Positions 9,518 to 18,088 of a stretch of DNA of 64,000 nt are shown piece after piece. The translations under genes were made by a program, and so were the position numbers. Position 1 is the stretch's first letter; the number at the start of each line of letters is the position of its first letter. Source of the DNA: Pseudooceanicola nitratireducens (GTDB lineage Bacteria > Pseudomonadota > Alphaproteobacteria > Rhodobacterales > Rhodobacteraceae); contig NZ_FNZG01000001.1 in the NCBI RefSeq assembly GCF_900109195.1, forward strand, positions 496,001 to 560,000, read 5' to 3'. Under the pieces are notes generated by a model. The model searched no databases, was not told the origin of the DNA, and saw only the letters and a program-made list of their open reading frames with translations.

Positions 9518-10378
9518 TCACTTGCAGGCGATCGGGGTCTCCACGACCTCGGCGCCGCGGCGGGTCCGGATGGTGCAGACCTGCTGTCGCGGGGCTTCGC
9601 GGACCTCCTGGATCTGCGGGGCCTCGGCCAGGCCAAGCAGGGACCGCTGGTCAACCTCGATGGCCTCGGCAACGGTGTCGTCCAGGTTCCCGACCAGCGA
9701 CAGCGACAGGCTGCCGGTGGACTGGGCCTGGGCCAGCGCGCCAACCTGCTGCGGGTTGACGGCGACGGTGACGGTCCGGGCGATCATCGCCTCGGAGTGG
9801 TCGCCATTGGCCATCTGGTCCACGGCGATCAGCTGCACGCCGGTTTCGATCAGTTTCGTCACCTCGCCCGAGCTGTTGCGGTCCATGCCGCTGACACGGC
9901 CGGTCCAGTAGACGTCGACCCGGTCACCGGGGCGCAGGAAGCCCGACACGCCCGATGCCACGTCGACCTTGATGGCAAAGGCGCGCATGCCCTTTTCCAG
10001 GCGCGAGGTCAGGCCGGCATCTTCGCCGGGTTTGGTAACCTTCACTTCCATGACGGCCTCGTTCTCCTCCATCGCGCGCAGCACGAACCGGGGGCGGGGG
10101 TCATTATCAGAGAACAGCGGGTTCTCTTCCGAGAAAAAGCCTTCGGGCAGGGCGGCGGCGGGCCATTCGATCTGACGCACGTCTTCGCCGGTGATTTCTT
10201 CGCCATATTTCAGGCTGCGGCTGGCGATATAGACCATCTTGGTCGGCACCTTGACCGGCTCGGCCACGCTGGCCTGTGCCATCTGGGCCTGCTGCGCCAG
10301 GTAGTCCTTGACCATCATGACCGCGAACCCGGCAAGGCCAAGGCCAACGGCAAGTACAATTCCGAAAACTGCTCTCAT
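9518..10378 (-). CDS. cpaB: Flp pilus assembly protein CpaB (RcpC)
   Basis: The protein has 286 residues. An N-terminal membrane helix (VFGIVLAVGLGLAGFAVMMV) is followed by a SAF/CpaB domain (GEEITGEDVRQIEWP) and the RcpC/CpaB domain with the FLRPGDRVDVYWTG motif. Two C-terminal Cys lie near the end. AAAGGACAAG precedes the ATG. CpaB proteins sit in the periplasm and help build or gate the secretin. The gene follows the two pilin-like genes and precedes cpaC, the usual order. Confidence 0.93.
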   Translation of the reverse strand: MRAVFGIVLAVGLGLAGFAVMMVKDYLAQQAQMAQASVAEPVKVPTKMVYIASRSLKYGEEITGEDVRQIEWPAAALPEGFFSEENPLFSDNDPRPRFVLRAMEENEAVMEVKVTKPGEDAGLTSRLEKGMRAFAIKVDVASGVSGFLRPGDRVDVYWTGRVSGMDRNSSGEVTKLIETGVQLIAVDQMANGDHSEAMIARTVTVAVNPQQVGALAQAQSTGSLSLSLVGNLDDTVAEAIEVDQRSLLGLAEAPQIQEVREAPRQQVCTIRTRRGAEVVETPIACK

Positions 10379-10548
10379 TTTCTTGTCCTTTCACTGCAGC
10401 CCGTTCGGGGCTGCCCCACCTCTCCTCCGGGTGGACGCCGGGGGATATTGCCTGAAGCTACCGGGGGAATATGGCGAAATCTGGGGGTCGGCGGGGTTGT
10501 TGTTTGGCGTTTTCCGCGCCGTCCCGAGTGGTGCCGCCCCTATTGCCG

Positions 10549-10719
10549 TTACTGGCTGGCCATATAGGTGCTGAGGTTCGTCGACAGATCCACTGTGCCC
10601 GTGCGCACGGCCCCGAAGGCGACGCCCATCAGGATGATGACGCTGGCGGTCAGAACGACCCAGTCGACGGTTACGGCACCGGAGTCATCGCGGAAGAAAG
10701 TCTGTAAAACACGCTTCAT
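10549..10719 (-). CDS. Small Flp-like pilin, second copy (56 aa)
   Basis: This short gene runs from ATG at 10719 to TAA at 10549 and encodes 56 residues. It has a basic leader (MKRVLQTFFRDDSG), a predicted cleavage site after Gly and a hydrophobic helix starting AVTVDWVVLTASVIIL. The DSGAVTVDWVVLTA block is nearly identical to that of the 59-aa pilin upstream, so the two are paralogues. The tails differ, with LSTNLSTYMAS here. It lies beyond the terminator of the first pilin and 170 bases before cpaB. It could be a minor pilin or an alternative major subunit. Confidence 0.8.
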   Translation of the reverse strand: MKRVLQTFFRDDSGAVTVDWVVLTASVIILMGVAFGAVRTGTVDLSTNLSTYMASQ

Positions 10720-10858
10720 CGTACTGTCCTGCTTTGCGGGCCAGGGGGCCGGCCTCTTGTGCTGATCTACCTTCCCCCATGCGGGCTATTGCTGCCCATG
10801 CCGGCCCTGGTCTGGCGATGCCAGGTGGTCCGGTTCTTCTGCTTCGGGGGGTTAGAAA

Positions 10859-10885
10859 GGCCGCGCCCATCATCTGGGCGCGGCC
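10859..10885 (-). terminator. Rho-independent terminator after the flp pilin
   Basis: GGCCGCGCCC and GGGCGCGGCC form a 10-bp all-GC stem with a seven-base loop. On the minus strand TTTCTAAC follows. It lies 30 bases past the stop of the 59-aa pilin and before the second pilin-like gene. Most transcripts from the first pilin promoter should end here. Confidence 0.75.
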
Positions 10886-10914
10886 TGTTTCATAAGGTCA
10901 AGCCGGGCATGACC

Positions 10915-11094
10915 TTAGTTCGGGTCGATGGAGCCCATGTAGGTGGAGACCTTTCCGGTCAGCGTGGTCGCGCCGGTTTCGATGGTGCCGTAAGCAGCAA
11001 CGCCCAGGCCAACCACGGCTGCGGTCAGGACAACCCAGTCAACCGTGACTGCGCCGTCTTCGTCTTTGCGGAAGTTCTTGATAAACTTGGTCAT
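10915..11094 (-). CDS. flp: Flp-type pilin (59 aa)
   Basis: The start is ATG 11094 with GGAGGG upstream. An in-frame start 24 bases earlier lacks a ribosome site. The product has a 14-16 residue basic/acidic leader (MTKFIKNFRKDEDG), then AVTVDWVVLTAAVVGLGVAAYG and a short polar tail. In classical Flp pilins the residues at +5/+6 after the cleaved Gly are Glu-Tyr. Here they are Asp-Trp. The hydrophobic helix, size and position ahead of cpaB support a structural subunit cleaved by CpaA. It has its own terminator, which fits high expression. Confidence 0.85.
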   Translation of the reverse strand: MTKFIKNFRKDEDGAVTVDWVVLTAAVVGLGVAAYGTIETGATTLTGKVSTYMGSIDPN

Positions 11095-11426
11095 GTCGTC
11101 GTCCCTCCAGAGGATCAAATGCTATATGCGTCCGCTTGGGATGCACGATGCCGGGCTCTCTCTTCCGACATCTCCTTTGCGGTACGGGGCTATATAGCCT
11201 GTACATTTGGGCAGGATTTGGGCGCGATTGCAGCGAAGTGAAAGAAATTTTAAATTTCTGACGGCGAGTTGCTAAGTCTCTGTTTTCGAATTGAAAGAGA
11301 CATGTGTGCAGGTGTTTTTCCAGGGGATTTGGGGCAAAATTACCCGCAAATCCGGGCAAGACTTCCCAGATGCCGTGGATTCTGCGACACTTCGGGGAAA
11401 CAAAACCGAAGCAGAGCAGGCATTTC
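11095..11426. other. Divergent intergenic region between flp and the transglycosylase pseudogene
   Basis: About 330 bases without a gene. It should contain the promoter of the tad pilins (minus) and that of the transglycosylase (plus). A 12-base palindrome GGCTATATAGCC lies at 11188-11199 and contains a TATATA that could act as a -10 in either direction. No good -35 was found beside it. The stretch from 11225 to 11300 is more A/T-rich than its surroundings. Confidence 0.4.
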
Positions 11427-12329
11427 ATGCGATCGGATTCCAATTCCCGGCCCCGCGCCGCCCCTGCGCGTGCGGTCCGGCCGTCTGTGCGGCCCCCCTT
11501 GGCCCTGCGCTGCGGGCTTGTGCTGATCGCCCTGTGTCTTGGCGGGCTGTTGGCGCTTCCGGCCCCGGCCCAGGCACAGGTGCAGCCCTATGAGGATTTC
11601 ACCTTCAAGCGGGTGAAGCCGCCCGGGGCGTCTTCGGGCAAGCGGATCGACATCCAGATCACAGAGCCCCTGCCGGCCCCGCGCAAATCCCCGAAACCCA
11701 CTGAGGAGGGTGCCACTAACGCCGCGCCCGCCGCCCCGCTGGCGCGCTACGAGTGGTTCTGGGAGGGTGTCTCGGACCAGTTGGCGGATGCGGGCCCGGA
11801 GAGGCTGGATCCCGCGCTGCAACGGTTGTCGAACCCGCCCGGCGGGCAGGGGGTCCCGGCCCCCCGGCTGGACACGCTGCTGGCCATCACCCGGGACCAC
11901 GGCGCGCACATCCTGATGTCCACGATCGGCACCCAGGTGTCCCCGGCGCTGGCCCTGGCGGTGATCGCGGTGGAATAGGGCGGGCGTGCCGATGCGGTCA
12001 GCCATGCCGGGGCCGAGGGCGTCATGCAGCTGATGCCCGCCGCCGCCGCGCGCTTTGGCGTGAGCGACCGGCTGGACGCGGGTCAGAACATCCGCGGCGG
12101 GGTGCAATACCTTGACCGGCTGATCAGCGATTTCGATGGCGATCCGGTGATGGTCCTAGCGGGCTACAACGCCGGAGAGAACGCGGTGCGCAAGCACGGC
12201 GGCGTGCCGCCCTTTGCCGAGACGCGGGATTACGTGCCCAAGGTGCTGGCGGCCTTTGCGGTGGCGCGGGGGCTGTGCCTGACGCCGCCCTTGCTGATTT
12301 CGGACGGATGCGCCTTTCGCCAGCCCTGA
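11427..12329 (+). pseudogene. Lytic transglycosylase (SLT family) interrupted by an in-frame amber codon
   Basis: The frame runs from ATG 11427 (AGCAGG upstream) through a signal peptide (LPAPAQAQ) and a Pro-rich linker to ALAVIAVE, then TAG at 11976-11978. It continues in the same frame as GGRADAVSHAGAEGVMQLMP, AGYNAGENAVRKHGG and YVPKVLAAF to a TGA at 12329. These are the blocks of a Slt70/MltE-type domain. The family normally has ES at the catalytic Glu, so TAG stands where the Ser codon (for example TCG) is expected. One base change explains it. The truncated product would be 183 of about 300 residues. A sequencing error or readthrough cannot be excluded. Confidence 0.85.
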
Positions 12330-12387
12330 TCGTGGGTCTTTGGGCGGGGGAGGCCGCGCCGGGGCATCGAGCCCCGCCACGGCCTTG

Positions 12388-12420
12388 TGCCTCCGGCGGG
12401 AGTATTTTTGGCAAAATGAT
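12388..12420 (+). repeat. Intergenic repeat, copy 1 (CTCCGGCGGGAGTATTTTTG type)
   Basis: TGCCTCCGGCGGGAGTATTT followed by TTGGCAAAATGAT lies 58 bases after the transglycosylase stop. A close copy is at 29684-29716 and a diverged one near 42186-42214. The conserved core is CCTCCGGCGGG-A/G-TATTTT followed by GCAAAATGA or GCAAGA. It is non-coding and of unknown function. Confidence 0.6.
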
Positions 12421-12461
12421 CAGGGGGCGCGGGTTTGGTCGCGGCCGTTCGGGCAAAGAAA

Positions 12462-12486
12462 AACGGGCGGCTGAGGGCCGCCCGTT
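12462..12486 (-). terminator. Rho-independent terminator of the CoA-transferase operon
   Basis: AACGGGCGGC pairs with GCCGCCCGTT (10 bp, loop five). On the minus strand it is followed by TTTTCTTTGCCC. It lies 14 bases beyond the stop of the beta-subunit gene. Confidence 0.85.
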
Positions 12487-12499
12487 GGGTTTGGTATGA

Positions 12500-13123
12500 T
12501 CAGACGATCGTGGCTTCGGTGGCGGCGCGAAGGTCCGCTTCGGTCACGCCGTCAGCCAGTTCGACGATCTTCAGCCCGCCCTCGACCACGTCGAGCACGC
12601 CGAGGTTGGTGATGATGCGGTCCACCACGGCGGCCCCGGTCAGCGGCAGGGTGCATTTCTTCAGCACCTTGGTCTCACCCGCCTTGTTGGTGTGATCCAT
12701 CACCACGATGACGCGCTGCACGCCCGCGACGAGGTCCATCGCGCCGCCCATGCCCTTGACCAGCTTGCCGGGGATCATCCAGTTCGCCAGGTCGCCGTTT
12801 TCGTCGACTTCCATCGCGCCGAGGATCGCCGCGGCGATCTTGCCGCCGCGGATCATCCCGAAGGAGGTCGCAGAGTCGAAATAGGCGGTGCGGGGCAGTT
12901 CGGTGATTGTCTGCTTGCCGGCGTTGATCAGGTCGGGGTCCTCGTCGCCCTCGAAGGGGAAGGGGCCCATGCCGAGCATGCCGTTCTCGGACTGAAGGGT
13001 GATGTCCTTGTCGCCCACGTAGTTCGACACCAGCGTCGGGATGCCGATCCCGAGGTTCACATAGGTGCCGTCTTCGAGTTCCTGGGCCGCGCGTTCGGCC
13101 ATCTGGTTACGATCCCAAGGCAT
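12500..13123 (-). CDS. scoB: 3-oxoacid CoA-transferase subunit B
   Basis: The protein has 207 residues. The catalytic Glu is visible in QSENGMLGMG (about residue 46), the Glu that forms the CoA thioester in this family. GIGIPTLVSNYV and GAMDLVAG are also characteristic. With subunit A it would move CoA between succinyl-CoA and acetoacetate or a similar 3-oxoacid. Related transferases use other acyl donors, so the substrate is not certain. It lies 61 bases after scoA and ends the two-gene operon at a clear terminator. Confidence 0.92.
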   Translation of the reverse strand: MPWDRNQMAERAAQELEDGTYVNLGIGIPTLVSNYVGDKDITLQSENGMLGMGPFPFEGDEDPDLINAGKQTITELPRTAYFDSATSFGMIRGGKIAAAILGAMEVDENGDLANWMIPGKLVKGMGGAMDLVAGVQRVIVVMDHTNKAGETKVLKKCTLPLTGAAVVDRIITNLGVLDVVEGGLKIVELADGVTEADLRAATEATIV

Positions 13124-13184
13124 TATGCGTCCTCCCGAAATTTAGACTGGTCGCCGCGCGGGCATGAAAACCGGGTCCCACGTT

Positions 13185-13892
13185 TCATTGCGCGTCCTCC
13201 CGGCTGCGAACAGTGCGCTGTTCGATGCGTTTCTCATGCTCGCCCTGCACGATGCGGTGCACGTAGACGCCGGGCAGGTGGATGTTATCGGGATCCAGCG
13301 ATCCGGTCGGCACGATTTCCTCGACCTCGACCACGCAGACCTTGCCGCAGGTGGCGGCGGGCGGGTTGAAGTTACGGGCGGCCTTGCGGAAGATCAGGTT
13401 GCCGGTCTCGTCGGCCTTCCAGGCTTTGACGATCGACAGATCCGCGAACATGCCGGTTTCAAGGATGAAGGTTTCGCCGTTGAAATCCTTGTGTTCCTTG
13501 CCCTCGGCCACCTGGGTGCCGACGCCGGTCTTGGTGTAGAATCCGGGGATCCCCGCGCCACCGGCGCGCATGCGTTCGGCCAGGGTGCCCTGCGGGTTGA
13601 ACTCCAGCTCGAGCTCTCCCGAGAGATACTGGCGCATGAATTCCTTGTTCTCGCCCACGTAGGACGAGATCATCTTCTTCACCTGTTTGGTCTGCAGCAG
13701 GATGCCGATGCCGAAATCGTCGACGCCCGCGTTGTTGGACGCAAAGGTCAGGTCCTTGGTGCCGGCCTGCTTGATGGCGTCCAGCAGCAGTTCGGGAATG
13801 CCGCAAAGCCCGAAACCGCCCGACGCGATGAACATCCCGTCGAACAGCAGCCCGTCGAGGGCCTCTGCCGCGGATCCGTAGATCTTATTCAT
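13185..13892 (-). CDS. scoA: 3-oxoacid CoA-transferase subunit A
   Basis: The protein has 235 residues. The glycine-rich GGFGLCGIPE near the N-terminus and the SNNAGVDDFGIGILL block mark the alpha subunit of SCOT-type transferases. The ATG at 13892 follows AGGAGGACTCC, an excellent ribosome site. It pairs with scoB downstream. The product should be cytoplasmic and act in ketone-body or polyhydroxybutyrate carbon turnover. The N-terminus is of the ScoA rather than the AtoD type. Confidence 0.92.
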   Translation of the reverse strand: MNKIYGSAAEALDGLLFDGMFIASGGFGLCGIPELLLDAIKQAGTKDLTFASNNAGVDDFGIGILLQTKQVKKMISSYVGENKEFMRQYLSGELELEFNPQGTLAERMRAGGAGIPGFYTKTGVGTQVAEGKEHKDFNGETFILETGMFADLSIVKAWKADETGNLIFRKAARNFNPPAATCGKVCVVEVEEIVPTGSLDPDNIHLPGVYVHRIVQGEHEKRIEQRTVRSREDAQ

Positions 13893-14045
13893 GGAGTCCT
13901 CCTGATTACTGCCTTCGTCATGGCGGCTGCGATGGCCTGTGTCAACAATTTGCCGCAGTGCGGAATTCAGCGCAGGTGGCGCAGCGCGCGGGCCTGCATG
14001 ACCCAGGGACAGGTTAGGGCGGTTTCAGAGGGGCACAGATGCGGA

Positions 14046-14078
14046 CCGGGGCCTGCCGCCGATGCGGACAGGCCCCGG
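14046..14078. terminator. Long GC hairpin after the L,D-transpeptidase gene
   Basis: CCGGGGCCTG/CAGGCCCCGG forms a 10-bp stem, continued by CCGC/GCGG around a CGAT loop. It lies 61 bases past the L,D-transpeptidase stop. There is no T run on either strand, so termination may be inefficient or Rho-assisted. Confidence 0.4.
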
Positions 14079-14138
14079 AAGGTCAGGTTGAAATGGGTCA
14101 GGCCCGGGGGCGGGGCGCGGCGCGGATCCGGGCCCCGA

Positions 14139-14768
14139 TCAGATCACGCGGACCTGGGTGCCGATCGGAGTGATGGCAAAGAGTTCCTCGATCGAGGGGT
14201 TGAACAGGCCGATGCAGCCGTCCGAGCTTTGCCGTCCGATCTTGCGCGTGTCATGGGTGCCGTGGATCAGGTAGGCGGGCCAGGCAAGATACATGGCGTG
14301 GCTGCCAAGCGGGTTGTCCGGCGCACCGCCCGGAACCGGTTTCCAGTCGGGGAAACGCTCCATCTGGCTGGCGGTCGGGGTCCAGGAGGGGCCGACCTTC
14401 TTGCGCACGATTTCGGTGTAGCCGCGCTTGGTCAGCTCGTCCGTGCGCGGCACGGAGGTCGGGTAGATGCGGTAATCGCCGTCCTGGGACCAGAAATGCA
14501 ACGCGCGAGAGGAGGTGTCGCAGACGATCGCCGCCGCGCCGAGCGTTTCGAAATGGTCCTGCCAGTCCTGGCGCACGAAGCTGGAAGTGTTCCGGCGCAC
14601 GCCGGGCTCATCCTCGACGACGCCCTCGGGCAGGGCGGTGTTCGCGGCCTCTGCGGTGGTGGCGGTGTCCTGGGCGCGCAGCAGGCGCGGGGTCGACAGC
14701 ACGGCGGCCCCTGCGATCCCGGTCAGGATCAGGCCACGGCGCGTTAGCGGGAATTTGGGGGATGTCAT
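14139..14768 (-). CDS. L,D-transpeptidase (YkuD fold), exported
   Basis: The protein has 209 residues. The N-terminus has a twin-Arg-like signal (LTRRGLILTGIAGAAVLSTP) and a cut after RAQ. The YkuD domain shows HGTHDTRKIG and SSDGCIGLFN, in which Cys is the catalytic nucleophile and the upstream His its partner. These enzymes make 3-3 peptidoglycan crosslinks or attach proteins to the wall. I start at ATG 14768 (GGAG upstream) rather than the longer frame to 14825, which buries the signal. It stands alone between scoA and topA. Confidence 0.88.
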   Translation of the reverse strand: MTSPKFPLTRRGLILTGIAGAAVLSTPRLLRAQDTATTAEAANTALPEGVVEDEPGVRRNTSSFVRQDWQDHFETLGAAAIVCDTSSRALHFWSQDGDYRIYPTSVPRTDELTKRGYTEIVRKKVGPSWTPTASQMERFPDWKPVPGGAPDNPLGSHAMYLAWPAYLIHGTHDTRKIGRQSSDGCIGLFNPSIEELFAITPIGTQVRVI

Positions 14769-14949
14769 TGCTCTGCTCCGTTGCGGTTTCCCGTCTATCT
14801 GCGGCAAGGCAGGGCGCAGGGCCAATCACATATGCTTTATACGCGATATATCCCCGCAAGGCCGGGTTTGCCCGCCGCGAAAGGGCGGGGTCTGGTCTTG
14901 CGGGTCTGATCGGGCGGGCGGATCGGAGAAGGTCCGGGGCGGTGGCGGA

Positions 14950-17625
14950 TTACTCCGCCGCGTCGTCCTTGTCCGATGCCTTGGCGGCCGGTTTCTTGGC
15001 TGCCGTTTTCGCCGTCGTCTTGGCCGGGGCTTTCTTGGCAGCAGGCTTCTTGGCTGCGGTTTTCTTTGCCGGAGCTTTCTTCGCCGGGGCTTTTTTCTTG
15101 GTGACCTTCTTGCCGGATTTCGCGGCGCGTTCGGCGATCAGTTCAACCGCCTGCTCCATGGTGACCGTCTCGGGATCGGTCTCTTTCGGCAGGGTGGCGT
15201 TGATTTTTTCCCACTTCACGTAAGGCCCGTACTTGCCTTCCATCAGCGAGACCGGTCCGCCGGCTTCGGGGTGATCCCCCAGTTCTTTCAGGGTCTTGGC
15301 CCCACGGCCCCGGCCACCACGGCTGGCCACCTTTTCGGCGATCAGCTGCACGGCGCGGTTCATGCCGACGGTCCAGACCTCGTCGATCCCGTCGAGGTTG
15401 GCATTGGTACCGCCCCGGTCCGAGGTCGACTCGGCGTGTTTGATATAAGGCCCATAGCGCCCGATGTTCGCCCAGACGTTCACGCCATCTTCGGGGTGGG
15501 TGCCGATCAGGCGCGGCAGCTGCAGCAGCATGACGCCCTGTTCCAGGCTCAGATCCTCGGGCACCCAATCTTTGGGGACCGACTGGCGCGGCGGCTTCTT
15601 GTTCTCTTCCGTGACTTCGCCGCGCTGGACGTAAGGACCAAAGCGGCCCTTGAACACGCGGATCTCGTCGCCGTCGTCATTGCCCAGCAGCTTGCCTTCG
15701 GGCGGGATGGCCGAGGCCTCGGCTTCCGCATCGGGGGGACCGAAGGGGCGAGTGTAACGGCACTCGGGGTAGTTCGAACAGCCGATGAAGGCCCCGCCCG
15801 AGCGCGCGGTGCGCATCGACAACCGGCCCGCGCCGCAGTTGGGGCACAGGCGCGGATCGCCGCCATCCTCGGTCGGGGGGAACAGATGCGGTTCCAGCAC
15901 CTCGTTGATCTTGTCGAGAACCTCGGTAATCCGAAGCTCGGACGTCTCGGCGATCGCGGCCGAGAAATCGCGCCAGAACCGGCCCAGCACGTCCTTGTAA
16001 TCGCGATCCCCGGCCGAGACATCGTCCAGCTCGCCTTCCAGGTCGGCGGTGAAATCGTATTCCACGTAGCGGCGGAAGTAATTCTCAAGGAAGACCGTTA
16101 CCAGGCGGCCCTTGTCCTCAGGCAGCAGGCGGTTCTTGTCCTTGCGCACATAGCCGCGGTCCTGGATCGTCGTCACGATCGACGCATAGGTCGAGGGCCG
16201 GCCGATCCCCAGTTCTTCCATGCGCTTGACCAGCGTCGCCTCGGTATAGCGGGGCGGGGGCTGGGTGAAATGCTGTTCGGGCGAGACCTTGCGCTTGTCC
16301 ATCTTGTCGCCCGAGGAGATCTGCGGCAGGCGCTTGTCATCCTCGTCCACGACATCGTCGCGGCCTTCCTCATAGACCCGCAGGAACCCGTCGAACAACA
16401 CCACCTGACCGGTGGCGCGCAGGCCGACCTGTTCGTCGCGGCTGCCGATTTCAACGGTGGTGCGTTCCAGGCGCGCGCTTTCCATCTGGCAGGCCAGGGT
16501 GCGCTTCCAGATCAGATCATACAGCTTCTTCTGATCGCTTTCCGTCAGGCGCAGGCTGTCCGCATCGGCGGCCATATCCGTGGGGCGGATACATTCGTGC
16601 GCTTCCTGTGCGTTCTTCGCCTTGTTCTTGTAGACCCGCGCACTGGACGGCACGTAGTCCTTGCCATAGCGGTCGCCGATGGCGGCGCGGCAGGCCTCGA
16701 CCGCCTCGGGGGCCATGTCGATGCCGTCGGTCCGCATGTAGGTGATGTGCCCGGCTTCATACAGCCGCTGCGCCGCCTGCATGGTCTGGCGCGCGCCCAT
16801 GCCGAACTTGCGGCTGGCTTCCTGCTGCAGGGTCGAGGTCATGAAGGGCGGCGAGGGGTTCCGCGTACCCGGCTTCGCCTCGACCGACTGGACCGTCAGA
16901 TCGCGCGAGCTGACGGCCTGAACCGCCAGTTCCGCCGCCGTGGCATCACTGATGTCGAACTTGTCCAGCTTCCTACCGCCCAGCACCGTCAGGCGGGCCT
17001 CGAACTCCTGCCCGCGCGGCGTCGCCAGAAGCGCGGTCACGGACCAGTATTCCCGGGCGCGGAAGGCCTCGATCTCCATCTCGCGCTCGACGATCAGGCG
17101 CAGGCAGACCGATTGCACACGACCGGCCGAGCGCGACCCGGGCAGTTTCCGCCACAGCACGGGCGACAGGTTGAAGCCCACAAGGTAGTCCAGCGCGCGG
17201 CGGGCGAGGTAGGCCTCGACCAGGTCGCCATCGACCTGGCGCGGGTTCTGCATCGCCTCGGTCACGGCGTTCTTGGTGATCGCGTTGAAGACCACGCGGC
17301 TGACCGGGGTGTCCTTCTTGATCGCCTTGCGGGCGCGCAGCGCCTCTTCCAGGTGCCAGGAAATTGCTTCGCCTTCGCGATCGGGGTCGGTCGCGAGGAT
17401 CAGTGCGTTGTCGTCTTTCAGCGCGTCGGCGATCGCCTTGACGTGCTTTTTGCTGTCGCTGGCGATCTCCCATTTCATGTCGAATTCATGCTCGGGATCG
17501 ACCGATCCGTCCTTGGGCGGCAGGTCCCGGACGTGGCCGTAGGACGCCAGAACCGTGTAGTCCGGCCCCAAATACTTGTTGATTGTCTTGGCCTTAGCTG
17601 GGGATTCGACAACAACGACTGGCAT
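14950..17625 (-). CDS. topA: DNA topoisomerase I
   Basis: The protein has 891 residues from ATG 17625, which has GAGAGGAT upstream. A frame extending 15 residues further lacks this. The TOPRIM domain has VESPAKAKTINKY at the start and TDPDREGE at about 79-86. The catalytic Tyr is in HITYMRTD (about 296). One C4 zinc-binding motif (CPNCGAG with CSNYPEC) is visible, followed by repeated topoisomerase C-terminal modules (GRFGPYVQRG, YGPYIKHA, YGPYVKWE). The last 60 residues are a Lys/Ala/Pro tail (KKAPAKK repeats). It relaxes negative supercoils. It lies downstream of dprA, as in many Rhodobacterales. Confidence 0.97.
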   Translation of the reverse strand: MPVVVVESPAKAKTINKYLGPDYTVLASYGHVRDLPPKDGSVDPEHEFDMKWEIASDSKKHVKAIADALKDDNALILATDPDREGEAISWHLEEALRARKAIKKDTPVSRVVFNAITKNAVTEAMQNPRQVDGDLVEAYLARRALDYLVGFNLSPVLWRKLPGSRSAGRVQSVCLRLIVEREMEIEAFRAREYWSVTALLATPRGQEFEARLTVLGGRKLDKFDISDATAAELAVQAVSSRDLTVQSVEAKPGTRNPSPPFMTSTLQQEASRKFGMGARQTMQAAQRLYEAGHITYMRTDGIDMAPEAVEACRAAIGDRYGKDYVPSSARVYKNKAKNAQEAHECIRPTDMAADADSLRLTESDQKKLYDLIWKRTLACQMESARLERTTVEIGSRDEQVGLRATGQVVLFDGFLRVYEEGRDDVVDEDDKRLPQISSGDKMDKRKVSPEQHFTQPPPRYTEATLVKRMEELGIGRPSTYASIVTTIQDRGYVRKDKNRLLPEDKGRLVTVFLENYFRRYVEYDFTADLEGELDDVSAGDRDYKDVLGRFWRDFSAAIAETSELRITEVLDKINEVLEPHLFPPTEDGGDPRLCPNCGAGRLSMRTARSGGAFIGCSNYPECRYTRPFGPPDAEAEASAIPPEGKLLGNDDGDEIRVFKGRFGPYVQRGEVTEENKKPPRQSVPKDWVPEDLSLEQGVMLLQLPRLIGTHPEDGVNVWANIGRYGPYIKHAESTSDRGGTNANLDGIDEVWTVGMNRAVQLIAEKVASRGGRGRGAKTLKELGDHPEAGGPVSLMEGKYGPYVKWEKINATLPKETDPETVTMEQAVELIAERAAKSGKKVTKKKAPAKKAPAKKTAAKKPAAKKAPAKTTAKTAAKKPAAKASDKDDAAE

Positions 17626-18088
17626 GAAACATCCTCTCGACTCTGGGTCGGCTATATGGCGGCGGACCATGTGTCCCGCAAGGGGGGATTGTCAATCAGA
17701 CCATCAGGCCCGCGTCAATCCTGCGTCGTTTCGACCTTTTGGGGGCCTTTTTCTCGTGCATTTGCTTGTCGGCGGGATCGCCCATGGCGGACAGATGGGG
17801 CGGATTGCTGCGCAGCCAAGGGCAGGGCGGTGGATTGTCGTGTAGCGCACGGGACATCGGCGGGAGGGTGCCGGAAGGGCGGCGGTCTTTGGGTATTGGT
17901 CTACTTGCCGCGGGCGGACAGTTTCCCCTGTATCCAAAGTGTCGGCGTCCTCTCTTTGTTCCAATCGCTTGGGCGGGGTTGGTGGCCACGCTGCCAAAGC
18001 AATCGTCCCGAATTTCTCTCCTTCCCCTCTGGCCTGCTTCCCTCTCGCTATGAGCCTCTCAACCCAAACCCAAACCCAAGCCCAAGCC
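17626..18088. other. Intergenic region between topA and dprA, no convincing gene
   Basis: About 460 bases. Open frames exist on both strands but none has a ribosome site, domain or normal codon pattern. The topA promoter must lie close to 17640-17700 on the minus strand. The dprA-proximal end holds a five-fold CCCAAA/CCCAAG repeat, listed separately. Several C- and T-rich tracts around 17990-18050 set it apart from coding DNA. Confidence 0.5.
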
